Made by a program: the position numbers and the translations under genes. From NCBI GenBank assembly GCA_017165825.1, contig CM029377.1, forward strand, positions 19,406,617-19,470,616: a DNA stretch of 64,000 nucleotides, read 5' to 3'. This document shows positions 1 to 11,122 of this stretch, one piece after another. Numbering within the stretch: the first letter of the stretch is position 1; each line of letters starts with the position of its first letter. This DNA comes from Hepsetus odoe (lineage: Eukaryota; Chordata; Actinopteri; Characiformes; Hepsetidae). The notes below the pieces were generated by a model. It was not told the origin of the DNA. It searched no databases and saw nothing but the letters and a program-made list of their open reading frames with translations.

Positions 1-59
1 CAGGTATCGATCAATCCAGGATGGAAATCTGTTGTATTGCCCACATATTGATTTTGCAA

Positions 60-330
60 TTGTTTTACGTCATATCTAACACTCTCCATTTATCCGGGCT
101 TGGAGCAGGCCCAAAGAAATACACTGGCTTGTGCATCTCTAATGGCTAGGTTTGTCCTTTGTGGCTGCGTTAGGTTTAATGAATATCGCTTTCATCTCTG
201 TCTCTCAATACTTTTAATGGATATCTCTTTAGTTGTCTGAATATTCGACGTGGCAAAAGTTTTACACCGAATGCCGTTCCTGACCTGCGTAAAGAAACAC
301 ACTGGCTTGTGCATCCCTGGAAAAAAGAGA
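60..330 (-). repeat. Fragments of RTE-like LINE 5' region (minus orientation)
   Basis: The phrase CACTGGCTTGTGCATC occurs twice (around 123 and 300), each in a stretch resembling the reverse complement of 54080-54190, where an RTE-like LINE begins. The second copy is preceded by a stretch like the reverse complement of the GGGTAAAACC part of that element. Two broken copies of the same 5' segment therefore seem to lie here. The open frame at 250-510 crosses this debris and looks like chance. Confidence 0.5.
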
Positions 331-344
331 CCAATTCATTCAAT

Positions 345-495
345 TAAGCCTCTCGTCTTAATTAGGGTCGTGGGAGCCACCGGAGCCTATACCAGCTCTC
401 ACAGGACAAAAGGCGGGGAAACTCCCTTGACAGGTCACCAGTTCATCGCACTCACATCTCCAAATAACTTGACATGCACTACTCCACACCGAAAT
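345..495 (-). repeat. Dispersed repeat, LINE-tail-like
   Basis: This stretch (TTAATTAGGGT, GGAGCCTAT, CCAGC, CACAGG, CAAAAGG, GACAGGTCACC) lines up with 40340-40455 in the same window in the same order and spacing. It resembles the widespread fish retrotransposon-tail repeats containing an 'agcctatcccagc' phrase. The family was not identified further, and the orientation is assigned by that resemblance only. Confidence 0.5.
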
Positions 496-499
496 GACC

Positions 500-970
500 A
501 GGATCTATGAAGATGATTATTATTCTTAGTAGTAGTAGTATTGATTTATTTCTTTTTAATATATATATTTATTTATTATTTTTATTGTTATTATTATAGT
601 TGGTGTTTTGTACAATTGTTTTTATGAATGTAAAGAATGGATTTAGCTGAACTGAGGAACAGAGCGTGTAACTCCAGTCTGCACTGACACCAACTGCACC
701 GTCCCTGTACTGCAGTTCTGGCCCGCATTGATTAGTACAGGCTTTACTCTTATATAATTTTAGCTTATTTGTGCTTGGAAGTTGTGGGAGATCTGAACTG
801 TGCTGTCTATGAATTCAACTAAATGACTAATTAAATACTGATTATGAGTGATGCAAGTTAGTGTTTACTGTTTTTTTGAGAAGCAACATGAAAAGGACTT
901 TTATTTTGAAATGTTTGGTCAGGACGTGCTTGATGTAAATTTCGGGTTCACTTTATTTTCACGTTGTGCT
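500..970. other. AT-rich non-coding DNA, nothing recognised
   Basis: The stretch includes simple TAT/ATT-rich sequence at 520-600. No exon, repeat family or RNA gene was recognised. Confidence 0.5.
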
Positions 971-974
971 GAAG

Positions 975-1054
975 GCAGCGTGTTTTCCTCCGTTCTGTCC
1001 GGCTGTATTCTGTACTGACAGGGGCGGGTTTAGATATAGTTTGTGGTCGTAAAG
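975..1054 (+). promoter_or_regulatory. pus3: Candidate pus3 promoter-proximal GC box and non-coding exon 1
   Basis: A GGGGCGGG box starts at 1021. The sequence AAAG followed by GTAAGG at 1055 is a strong splice donor, and the next good acceptor is TTGACAG ending at 1687, just before the pus3 ATG. A short non-coding first exon ending at 1054 is therefore plausible. The transcription start is not visible; this is inference from splice signals. Confidence 0.35.
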
Positions 1055-1707
1055 GTAAGGATGTTGAAATGCTGTGAAGGGAAGTGTGAAATTGTGTTTT
1101 TAAAGTGTGGCAGCTCCATGCCTCTGGAAACGGAAGTCTGAATCGGATCTACTGCCTTACCCCACAACCCTCTTTTGTCACACCATAAACCTTGTGACCC
1201 TCTTCACAAATAACTCTTCATAGTTTTTGTGGCTGTCCCAGTACTTTTGACCTGGTCAAAAGCTGTACTAACTGAAAAGGGACAAAAAGTCAAAGAAAGT
1301 ATGTGTTTTCTCATATTAAGTGATAATTAAAAGCAGTTTAGAGGATAATAGGGAGGAAATGTATAACCCTTCTTCTGACCCTTCTTCTTTCATGATCTTG
1401 GCGGCCAAAAACATGTCTCGCTTAATCAGAATGGTCAAAAATCCTGTTCATTCTGGATTCCTTTCTGTAGGCCTATATTTTCATTATATTATTTGTAGGC
1501 TTATTCTGTCCCATTATGTAGTGAATCCTAACCATGGCCCTGAGGTGCACTTGCCCTGCACAATACAGTATTTTCATTTCATTCAAGATCATGACTGATC
1601 AACAACTGTCATAATGTGTGTCATAATTCCTGCTGTGATTGCGCTCTGATAGCCGAGTAATGTATTTCTCTGTCCATTACTTGACAGGTGTTTTTCTGTG
1701 ATGTGCC

Positions 1708-4700
1708 ATGAGCGTATCTGAAGATGCACTGCTGGCCCGTGTGAAGGCTTTGGAGGAAGAAGTGGAGACACTAAAGGCACAGCTGAGGGAAAGGAGCAGT
1801 GGAGCACGTGAGGAGCACACTGTGTTGCCAGATACCATCCCTGGTGAATCAAAGAATCTGGAGAATGGAAGGGGCAGTAAGAAAGAGAAGAAAGCAGAGC
1901 GGGTATTTGACTTCTCTGTACACCCTCGCCGACATGTGGCGCTGCGTCTGGCTTACCTGGGATGGAATTACCAGGGCTTTGCCGTGCAGGAGAACACTGA
2001 TAACACTGTGGAGGCACGATTGTTTGAGGCGCTCTTGAAGACCAAGCTAATCCAGGAAAGACAGAGCTCTAATTACCACCGCTGCGGACGCACAGACAAA
2101 GGTGTCAGCGCTTTCTCTCAGGTATAGCTGGACAGATTGGTAGATTTATGCATACACATGGTTGCCAGTTTATTACTTTGTATCCATGCTTGACAGTTCT
2201 ATCAGACAAGTTCTGATTATATGGGTCCTGTTGTTTCTGTTCTCACTGTCACCACTGGTTCTCTTGTGCCTGCTTTATCATTATCCTGAGAGGAAGCTTG
2301 TGTGCATCACCTGTCTGCAAATGAGTAGCTGTCGTTCCATGATGAGGTCATGATAATACGTGCTAATTAAATAACTGTAATGACAAGATGTCTTAAGTCT
2401 TATGTCTTATGTATGTGTGTTGTTGATTGTCTTTGGAAACGTGTTAAGGAACATCGGGAAGATACTTTTCCTTCAACATCAGTGATACTTGAAGTGCATG
2501 AAATCCTTCCAACCAGCATCTTGTGTAATTGTCCCAGTAGCAATTTGCGATTTTCCATCGCGTATCTAGAACATGATTTATTTTTAGTGTTTACTTGTAT
2601 GTATATTTTTACATAGTGTCCAAATTTCTCTTTTCTTTTATGATTATAATGTCAAAATGTGCGTATGCCTGAGCACTTATCATTTATAAGATTAAAAGGA
2701 TTATATGCTAGAAGAGTAACGTTTTAAAAGAAGGAAAGTTTATGAATACGTTTTTCTCTCCCTGTAATTGATTATATTATCTTTATAAACGTCGTCATCT
2801 CTTTTTTTTCCCATTCTTTCTTCTCAGGTCATATCTATAGATCTTCGCTCCTGTCAGTACAGTGGTTTGGGTGTGGTGGTTCCTGACGGTGTTGAGCCTA
2901 AAGGGAAAGCTTCTGCGGCTGAACTGCCATATGTAAAAATGCTGAACAGAGTACTCCCTCAAGACATTAGGGTCCTGTGCTGGTCACCAGTGGACAACGA
3001 CTTCAGTGCACGATTTGATTGCCAATACCGAACCTACCGGTACTATTTTCCACGTGGAAATCTGGATGTGGATCTCATGGCTCTGGCTGCCAGGCGGTCA
3101 GTGAAAAGATTCATTGCGAAAAATAGAATTTACTCAGTAATCCTTCTCCTGTATGCACTGTTTTCTAATGCAGCATGTTGCGCAGGTATGAGGGCACGCA
3201 TGATTTCAGGAACCTATGCAAGATGGATGTGGGCAATGGTGTTCTGCAGTTCCAGAGAACCATCCTGTCTGCCAGCGTGGAGCCGGCCCAGTCCTGCCAC
3301 ACTTCCCATACAGACCCCCAGCAGCTTTTCGTGTTTGAGGTCAAAGGACTTGCTTTCCTTTACCACCAGGTCAGCTCACAAATACAAAGCCTTTTCTGAT
3401 TGGTGCTTTGACTGAATGTCAAAACAGCCAATTATAAAAAATCATGTCAGTGGACATGGTCACTCTTTTAAGCTTAGGAAGTCACATGAAATTTCTAGAG
3501 TTGTCAAATAGTTTGTACAGTAGTTACGTTCTGTTGAAAGAGTACATGCTCTATCATGTTGCTGTGAAAAAGAAGCATCTCAAAATTGTTTTTTTTTTTT
3601 AATTTGTTAAATATACGATCAATCAAGTCCTAAATCCTCTGCGACTGTAGTAGTAGCAATCCTCTCACATGCCATCATTCAGATGGTAAAGTAGAAATGA
3701 AGATGGAGTTATTGTAAATATAATATATGGAGTTTTTAGTTCCTGTTTTAATGGTGTAGTGAATTCTGACATTTGGAAAATGGCAGCTGCTAAAAAGTTC
3801 AGAAAAGGTGAAAAGTTCTTTAGGGTTTGTCATCCCTAGTGGAGCAAATGGAATGGATTTGCTAAAGGTTGCTAAAATGTAACTGTGATTTTTAGTTAAT
3901 GAAAAAGAAAAAAAAAATGAGAACAAAAAAAATGCAAGTAAATAATGTTTTTTCTTTGTGCCAAAGCATTACAAAGCTTCAGCAAATTCAGATTATATTA
4001 AAACATCTCATCTGCTAATTAACACCAAGTTGCTGCTTACTGGTAGACTTGTCACAGAATGATGTTATGGGTGCACCCAGCACCAAGTGCTTTTTGGTCC
4101 TTCTGTCCAAATGATGAATCGATCTTTTTGCAGGTTCGCTGCATGATGGCTGTGCTGCTTTTGATTGGCCAGAAGTTGGAAGATCCAGGAATCATTAATG
4201 ACCTGGTGGATGTCGAGAATAATCCTAGGAAGCCTCAGTACAGGTGGGCTGCATTAACAATTTCAAAGAAAGTGCAGAACCGATAGCACCTCTGAGACAT
4301 GATTAGTTCTCAGTGAGCACAGTTGTTTATTTTTAATGTGTTGTACATTCAGCAACGGGACAGCGGTGTCCTAGTAGTTAGGGACTAAACCTTGGACCTC
4401 TGCATTTAAACCAGGCAAACACCATGCAGCTGGGTAGCGGTGGAAGGGGACGGTACCTTGCTCAAGGGTACTTCAGGGCAACCTACTGGTGAGGGACTCG
4501 AACCCACAATCTTTCGATCCGGGGCAACTCCCTAACCACTAGGCCACCGCCGCCCTGGGCCTAATAATAAATTATGTTTGTTTTTATTTTTTTGCTCAGC
4601 ACACACATGGCCTGTTTTTCTGTTTATTTAAGTCATGGAAACTTTTGACCTGTAAATGAAGTGTTTTGTAAGTGCAGTGCAGTACTGAGCCACTGCTGAT

Positions 4701-5376
4701 GGTGTGTGTTTGTTCGTGTGCTGTTTGTGAAGTATGGCAGTGGACTACCCGCTGGTGTTGTATGAATGCCACTTTGAAGGTCTGCATTGGAACAATGAGG
4801 CCGAAGAGGAGACGCACGTGCTTAGCACCCTGCACCAGCACTGGACTCAGACTGCAGTTAAGGCCCAGGTTTTGGATGGGATGATCCTAGGCCTGCAGAG
4901 CTCAGCTACAGGTGTGTATTCTCAGGAATAAAGGATTTAAAGAACCTAATAATACTAATAACGGTTGGTAGCTTATGGGAACTGGCACAGCTGCAGTAAT
5001 AATGTAAGTTCACTGCTGGCCCATGCTCGTTAACTCTAAGTTGAAGGGAATCTTATGTGACAGTTGTTTCTTCTCCTCAGACAAGGCATCACCCTCCATG
5101 GAGTGCTGGCTTATGGAGGGCTCCAAACAGCGCAATTACCGCCCCCTGCTGGAGCGTCCGCGTTGTGAAAGTTTGGAGTCACGGATCCAGCACTTTGTTA
5201 AGAGAGGGAGGCTGGAAAGAGAGGAGGGAGAGAGTGGGGAGGAAACCACTGTGTTCAGGGGCAAGCGGTCAAAACACTCGCACCGAGTGACCTCCACAAA
5301 ACAGCAGGAAGAGGAATGTCCTGTTACAGCCCACAGTATTGACTTTGATGGGACTGTTTTGAATAAGACTGTTTAA
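1708..5376 (+). CDS. pus3: tRNA pseudouridine(38/39) synthase, PUS3 (Deg1) type
   Basis: Six coding exons: 1708-2121, 2828-3096, 3186-3369, 4134-4243, 4733-4911 and 5081-5376. They total 1452 nt (483 aa), close to the usual size of vertebrate PUS3 (about 480 aa). The product is a TruA-family enzyme that converts uridine to pseudouridine at positions 38/39 of the tRNA anticodon arm. Visible features: an N-terminal coiled coil rich in Leu/Glu (residues 8-30), the TruA motif RCGRTDKGVSAF with the catalytic Asp near residue 130, then FDCQYRTYRYYF, RYEGTHDFRNLCK and FLYHQVRCMMA. The last spans an exon junction, which confirms the splice. The C-terminal tail is charged (Arg/Glu-rich) as in PUS3. 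The start is the first in-frame ATG after the acceptor at 1687. Every donor is GT, every acceptor AG, and all phases agree. Intron 5 holds a SINE pair near 4360-4555. Confidence 0.95.
4357..4556. repeat. Two partial tRNA-SINE copies, opposed (family A)
   Basis: The left part (4360-4400) reads as a SINE head in the + direction (CCTAGTAGTTAGGGA). From about 4441 to 4555 the same head appears in reverse, ending CTAACCACTAGGCCACCGC. The unit lies in a pus3 intron. Confidence 0.7.
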
Positions 5377-6500
5377 AAGAAGAACGGATAATCAGCATTT
5401 CGATCAGCGCTGCTTTCATTTTTAATCATGACCAAAAACCTAGCTTCTCAATATTTCCGAAAACCTTTTTGTTAGCAAGAAATAGAACTCTATTAAAGAG
5501 TAACATAAGCCCAGGGTGTGCTTTTTGAGACTGTGCAGACTTTTGCTAGATAATTTTTTAATTTATTTTTTATAGCATGAATTGGTTTTGTTATCTGGAT
5601 TATACTGAAGAAAATGTTGGCAGGTATTTTCAGTTTGAGTGCTTTGTTGGCTGGATACACCCGAACAGTTAGAGATATTTCCAGCTGTAAATGTTTTTAT
5701 TTTTGCGATGAAGCAGGCTCTTTCTTTCATAAAATTGAAAAACTTAGACAAACATGCCACCTGACGTTTTTCCTTTAGATTTATGAAGTGTAAACAATGG
5801 TTTTAATATTAAAATTAAATTTGTCCTTTTGTGCTTTTTAGGCTATTGAAAGTTTACAGTAGATTACAAGGGACATGTAATCTCATGACTGCACAAATCA
5901 TGAGGCAGCCAAAAAAAAAAAAAGGTTCTATGCTTTTTTTTTTGGGTAAGGCGGTTGTGTTATATAGCAATATGATGCACCAGTGAAGCTGCAATAAGCA
6001 GCTCATACAACGGGAGTAAACCCATACGCTGACAGGACATGAACTTTGTATGAAATTTGACTTGTTTCTGTTCCTTTAGGAAAAGAAGTAACAATGCACT
6101 TTTCTAAACACATGCGTTGTTGCAGTCTGTGCTTCCCTTTTTACACAACGCATGATGAGGGCATTCTGTTTGAATTATTTTTATTTTAGTATTTATACAT
6201 AATTCTTCATAATGGAAACCAGCTTATTTGCTATGGACTGCATGTCTTATAGTAAAGTGTAATTGTTACAATATGGCAACTGCATAAGCTGCATAAGTTT
6301 TTTTTTTTACATTTCAAACAGGTCAAACTTCAGTGCAGAAGCTCTGTAGATCCTCCTGGTTCTTTTTAATGCTCTCATACTCTACAGATGTTCTACAGAT
6401 ATTACCTTGTCTTGCTGTTGAAAAAATGTCACTGATGGCAATGTTACTTTTTTTTAAATGATGTGTATAAGTGTAAGGTTGGCCATTTTTTGCTCACCTC
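5377..6500 (+). other. pus3 3' UTR and intergenic DNA
   Basis: The region follows the pus3 stop codon. No AATAAA was found by eye; ATTAAA variants occur at 5492 and near 5809, so the 3' end is uncertain. Poly(A) and poly(T) runs lie near 5910-5945 and 6300. Nothing else was recognised. Confidence 0.45.
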
Positions 6501-6524
6501 CTGCCACACTAATAGAATCTTTCT

Positions 6525-7255
6525 CTTTCTGTCGGGCTGCTCCCATTTGAGGTTGCCACAGTGGATCAACTGTTTCCATTTCCTCCAGTCCTTTGCATCT
6601 TCCTCCTTCCTACCTTTCTACCACCTGCATGTCTTCCTCTTTGGTCTTCTTCTTCTCTTTCCTGGCAGCTCCATCTTCAACATCCTCCTTCCAATATAAT
6701 CCTCGTCTCTCCTCTGCACATGTCCAAACTAACGCAACCTCACTTTTCTAACCTTGTCTCCAAGACGTCTAACCTGAGCTGTCCCTCTAATATACTCATT
6801 TCTAATCCTGTCCAACCTCGTCACACCCAACGAAAATCTCAGCATCTTTAACTCTGACACCTCCAGCTCCGCCTCCTGCCTTTCGTCAGTGCCACTATCT
6901 CCAACCCATACAACATAGCTGGTCTCACTACTGTCCTGTAAACCTTCCCTTTTAGTCTAGCTGCTACGCGTCTTGTCACAAATCACTCCAGCCACTCTTC
7001 TCCACCCATTCCAACCAGCCTGCACTCTCTTCTTCACCTCTCTTCCACACTCGCCGTTACACTGAACTGTTGATCCCAAGTATTTAAACTCCTCCACCTT
7101 TGTTACCTCCACTCCCTGCATCCTAACCACTCCACTGTCCTCCCTTTCATTCACACTCATGTATTGTCTTTGCCCTACTCACTTTCATTCCTCTCCTCTC
7201 TAGAGTATATCTCCATCTCTCCAGGTTCTCCTCAAACTGCTCCCTACTCACAGAT
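6525..7255 (-). mobile_element. RTE-like LINE, 3' part of reverse transcriptase (dead)
   Basis: Read on the minus strand, 7160-6957 encodes EEFKYLGSTVQ, CGREVKKRVQAGWNGWRRV and GVICD, a signature of the C-terminal end of the RTE-clade LINE polyprotein. Further left, in broken frames, come pieces corresponding to the GRPKRRFMD-type end and then the element's 3' terminus near 6530. The frame is broken several times, so this is a 5'-truncated, inactive copy. It ends about 300 bp before the progranulin promoter. Confidence 0.8.
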
Positions 7256-7552
7256 CACAATATCATGAAATTTCATATCATATAATAATATAATATCGTA
7301 TAATAGAATGTGAATATTATTTTCATTTTGCTTTGTGAGGGGAAAGGTTATATTTTTTTATGGCTCTGCGTAACATCATGTGACCAACCAGCTTCAACCC
7401 AGCACCATAACGATGGCCATTTGTCAATAAGTGCGGGGTTTTTGTAATACTTATGATAGTTTCTATTAAAACACGAGTCTGATCCCACTTCACTAATACG
7501 TGCTGTTGAGGAAATATGGCAGCAAAGCTGTAATGAAGCCGCGCGTGCGGCA

Positions 7553-7581
7553 TCACGTGATGCGAATCAGAGTCACGTGAC
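7553..7581 (+). promoter_or_regulatory. grn: Two CACGTG E-boxes, one a perfect CLEAR palindrome
   Basis: TCACGTGA lies at 7553-7560 and GTCACGTGAC at 7572-7581. The second matches the ten-base CLEAR consensus bound by the lysosomal master regulators TFEB/TFE3/MITF. It sits a few bases upstream of the presumed transcription start of the progranulin gene. Mammalian GRN is a known TFEB-responsive lysosomal gene, so the site fits its context. Binding has not been shown here. Confidence 0.65.
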
Positions 7582-7589
7582 GTGCTGAG

Positions 7590-7668
7590 GGCATCTGTTG
7601 TTCAGCTCTTAAGTCTCCTGAAAGCTCCGGGAGAATTTCTGAGGCTTTCGGTTTTATCGCTCGCTGCG
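7590..7668 (+). other. grn: Progranulin non-coding exon 1 (candidate)
   Basis: The sequence GCTGCG followed by GTAAGT at 7669 is an excellent splice donor. The next coding acceptor is at 9547, directly before the signal-peptide ATG. A 5' UTR exon downstream of the E-boxes fits. The 5' boundary is approximate. Confidence 0.55.
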
Positions 7669-9547
7669 GTAAGTCTCCCTTTATTCAGTTCTTCTTCGTT
7701 TGCTGGTGTAGTTCTTGTGCTCAGACTGTCGTTGTTTATCTCGGAGTGGCTAATGCCAAGAACAGTGAGCTCCAAAACAAAGTTAGCTAACGGTAGCCTA
7801 GCCTGCTGCAGTCACCATCCTACGGGTTTATCCTAAAACCAAGTTACTAACTAAACCGTTCATGTTCGAACTAAGTCTTTCGGAGTCGGTTAGGTGGGAG
7901 AGCGTTTGAGTTTTTATAAGAACCAGACCTCTAAAGGTTCATAAAAGCTCTGGTTTTACTACAGTCAGGTTTCCCTGTAAAGCCTGAAGACGAGTAGATT
8001 CACCTGGAGCTTCTCGAGGATTTCATTCTACAGATGTTCGAAAAATGGGGAAGTTCACCTTTAACATCTTAAGTCTTTGTTGTTTTCTGAAGCTTTATGT
8101 AAACCATCTTTAATGCGGTCCTTTTGGTGGCCCATCTGACCATCTTCAGGAGTGAAGGACACTTAGAGCAGCAGTTTGGGGGTCTTGGGTTTCTCTTTTC
8201 ATCCAGGCTGAGGGGTAAGACTGATGTGCTGTTACTTTCAATGAAGCGTTCATTCCCTCCCACTACATACACTGTTACTGTTAGTCCTCTTCCTTCTGCT
8301 ATTTTGTGTCTGCAGCATTTTGCAGAACAACTGGAGTGTGAAGGAATTACAGTAAAGGCAACCTGAATAATGAGTACAGGGATCTGCAATTCCATAGAGT
8401 ATCACTGGCAGATCAGGAAGTTTGCCAGGATAAGAAACGTTTATCCTTTGTACTTTGGACTTTTTCTTGGCTTTACTGAGGAGAAACTAATATTTCTCTG
8501 TCAAGGAAGCCTGGAAATGCTTGTGCAAATGGGGAATACCACGATTTCAGAACAGCAAAACTAGCCACATTATACTAGAGCACCTACATGAGCTGCTGCC
8601 ACAAACCAAGACTAACAATAGCTCCGCTGACTAGTGCTTTCTAGTGCTTGATGATTAGTACCGCATGTCTGAACCGTTAATGCGAATCAAAAAGTTACCA
8701 TGGACCAGTGAAATAGCAAACTTGTTTACCCTCTATTTCACTGTTTCAGTACTTCTCTAACTTTATATGCTGAAGTGTTTTAGTTAGAATTGAGAGTTTT
8801 GTCATTAAAAACATCGCTCTCAATCTCAGAGCTCCACTAAATCAGCTCTGACCACAGCAGACAGTGAATCATAACTACAGGTTTGTTATTAACGTGGAGG
8901 TTAAAACACTCCTTTTTTTTTTTTTTTTTAGGACTGCTGATGTCATTACAGTATAACAGACTAGGCCTGAGCAATAAAACAGTTACTTATTTTAAAATAA
9001 ATCACATACCTTAAAGAAATAACTGACCGAACCGATGTTATAAACTATCACAGTTATCACAAATATATTTACAAATGTCTGAGACAGTGCTTTAAGTGTA
9101 CTATAGACAGTTTTAAAGGACTTTATATATTTTACTATGCAAAGACTTAAACACATAAAAACAACCTTCAATTGGACATTTGATCCTTTAATGCAGTAGG
9201 TGAAATGCAGCTTTCTTTTACAGGTACTGACTACAGTTTATTTATTTTTTGGTCCGTTTGGTGTATTCATTTATCTTAAAGGAAACCATGGTGGTTTGTA
9301 AAACCTAAAACCAAAATGTATGCAGTCAGTATCCTATACAAAGCTGCTGATGATCATTTGTTTTATAGTAATAATTGACATTGTATTGTATACAGGGTTT
9401 AATATCAATACCTGTGTTTTTTTTTTTTTTGGGGTAGTTTTTTTTTTTTATTGTCCACAACAAATTGCAGAAGAAAAACTGATTAAAGAGGGGAAAAGGA
9501 AGCAATTAATTGTACTTCACCCCCCCCCCCCCCCAATTCTCTTTCAG

Positions 9548-11084
9548 ATGCATAAGAGTTTGTGGGTGTTATTGTGTGTGCTGTGTGGGTGTAGCGCTCT
9601 CATCTGCCCCGATGGAGGAATGTGCGATGATGGAGACACCTGCTGCCAGACCCCATCGGGAGGGTACGGGTGCTGTCCACTTCCTAATGTAAGTGTGTCT
9701 TTATTCATAGTCCATTCCGTTTATGAACAGTATGCTTTATGAACAGTATTTATCAGTTATATGTCCACATTTCTGAGACTGGAACAATACATGTATTTGT
9801 GCTTGTGGATGCCTCTGCAGGCTGAGTGCTGTTCAGATCATCTCCACTGCTGTTATGAGGGAACATTGTGTGACCTAGCACATTCGAAGTGTGTAAACAA
9901 GACACACGTTCTAGACTGGGTGCAGAGAGTTTCTTCCAAGCAGATCAGCCTTCCTCAGGTAATACACCTGCAATTATGTCATGCGTCATTAACTCTACTT
10001 TTGGATCATGCAGACCACAGTTGATTTGAGGGTCTTATGACTTTACTGATAAGGCTCGTGACTATGGGGCTGAATTTATACGTTGGGGCCTGGGGTAATT
10101 TCTTTCTTTAGATGGGTTATTTTGTTTCTGAATTTGATGATCCGGCATTTCAGTGTATTATCTTCCTTTTATTCCTGAGCCCATTAAAAGCTTAGTTATA
10201 TTATGTAATTTACGTATTCATGTATTATTTTATGGTCAAGCTTTGATGAAAAAGATTTTTGAGTGCTGCTGCTCACCATATTTTAGTTTCTGTACGTGTC
10301 CCTGTTTAATACGCCCTGAATTATGAAATCGCCCATTTTTGTTTTGAGTGGTCGAACTGGAAGCTGGGAGAGCGTTAACAGAAGGGTAAGAAAACTTAGT
10401 CAATCAGGAAAGTTGATTAAAGTGGCAATTATAATGGTAGCTGGAGTCGGACAAATTTATGCACTTTAAATCCACCATGTTATCCATGTTAGATTTTCAT
10501 TACTTATGAGCACCTTTAACAGAAACACTAGATTTTAGATACAGCAAGATACAGCAACTTGAAAACTTGTCATGTGGTTGTTATTGGATGTGAGCGTTTA
10601 ATCCCTGGGGGAAACATGCTAATTTTATTTCAGATGTACTCCTGATTTAACTGATCCAAACTGGGTTTAATTTGTATTCAGCTTCAGGCAGTCGTGTGTC
10701 CAGATCAGGAGTCAGAATGTCCTGATGGTACAACCTGCTGCCAGCTGCCTGATGGGACTTGGGGTTGCTGCCCAATGCCTAATGTAAGTATATATTTGTG
10801 TGTGTATGCATTTGGTATTCACTGTCCGCAACAGTTCTTTTAAAGTTCTTTTAAGTGCTTTTAAATAAATAAATAAACAAAATTGCGTGTTGTACCCATC
10901 CTGTGTGCACTAGATTATATCTTATGGTTATTTTTGATTAATTGAGGCATTATCCAACAAATGTAGAGTTTCTCTGTAATGCAGTACAGTATTAAAGATA
11001 TTTTAGTGTGTTGATGTTGGTTTTTTTTAAAAGTTTTTTTTCATATAAATACTTTTTCCAGATTTTTTATATAGATTAAGGGTC

Positions 11085-11122
<38 letters not shown>

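Noticed and set aside
250..510. 86-aa open frame at the window start
   Set aside because: It crosses two repeat fragments with matches elsewhere in the window.
1589..2017. 142-aa minus-strand open frame
   Set aside because: It lies opposite pus3 coding exon 1 and has no family resemblance.
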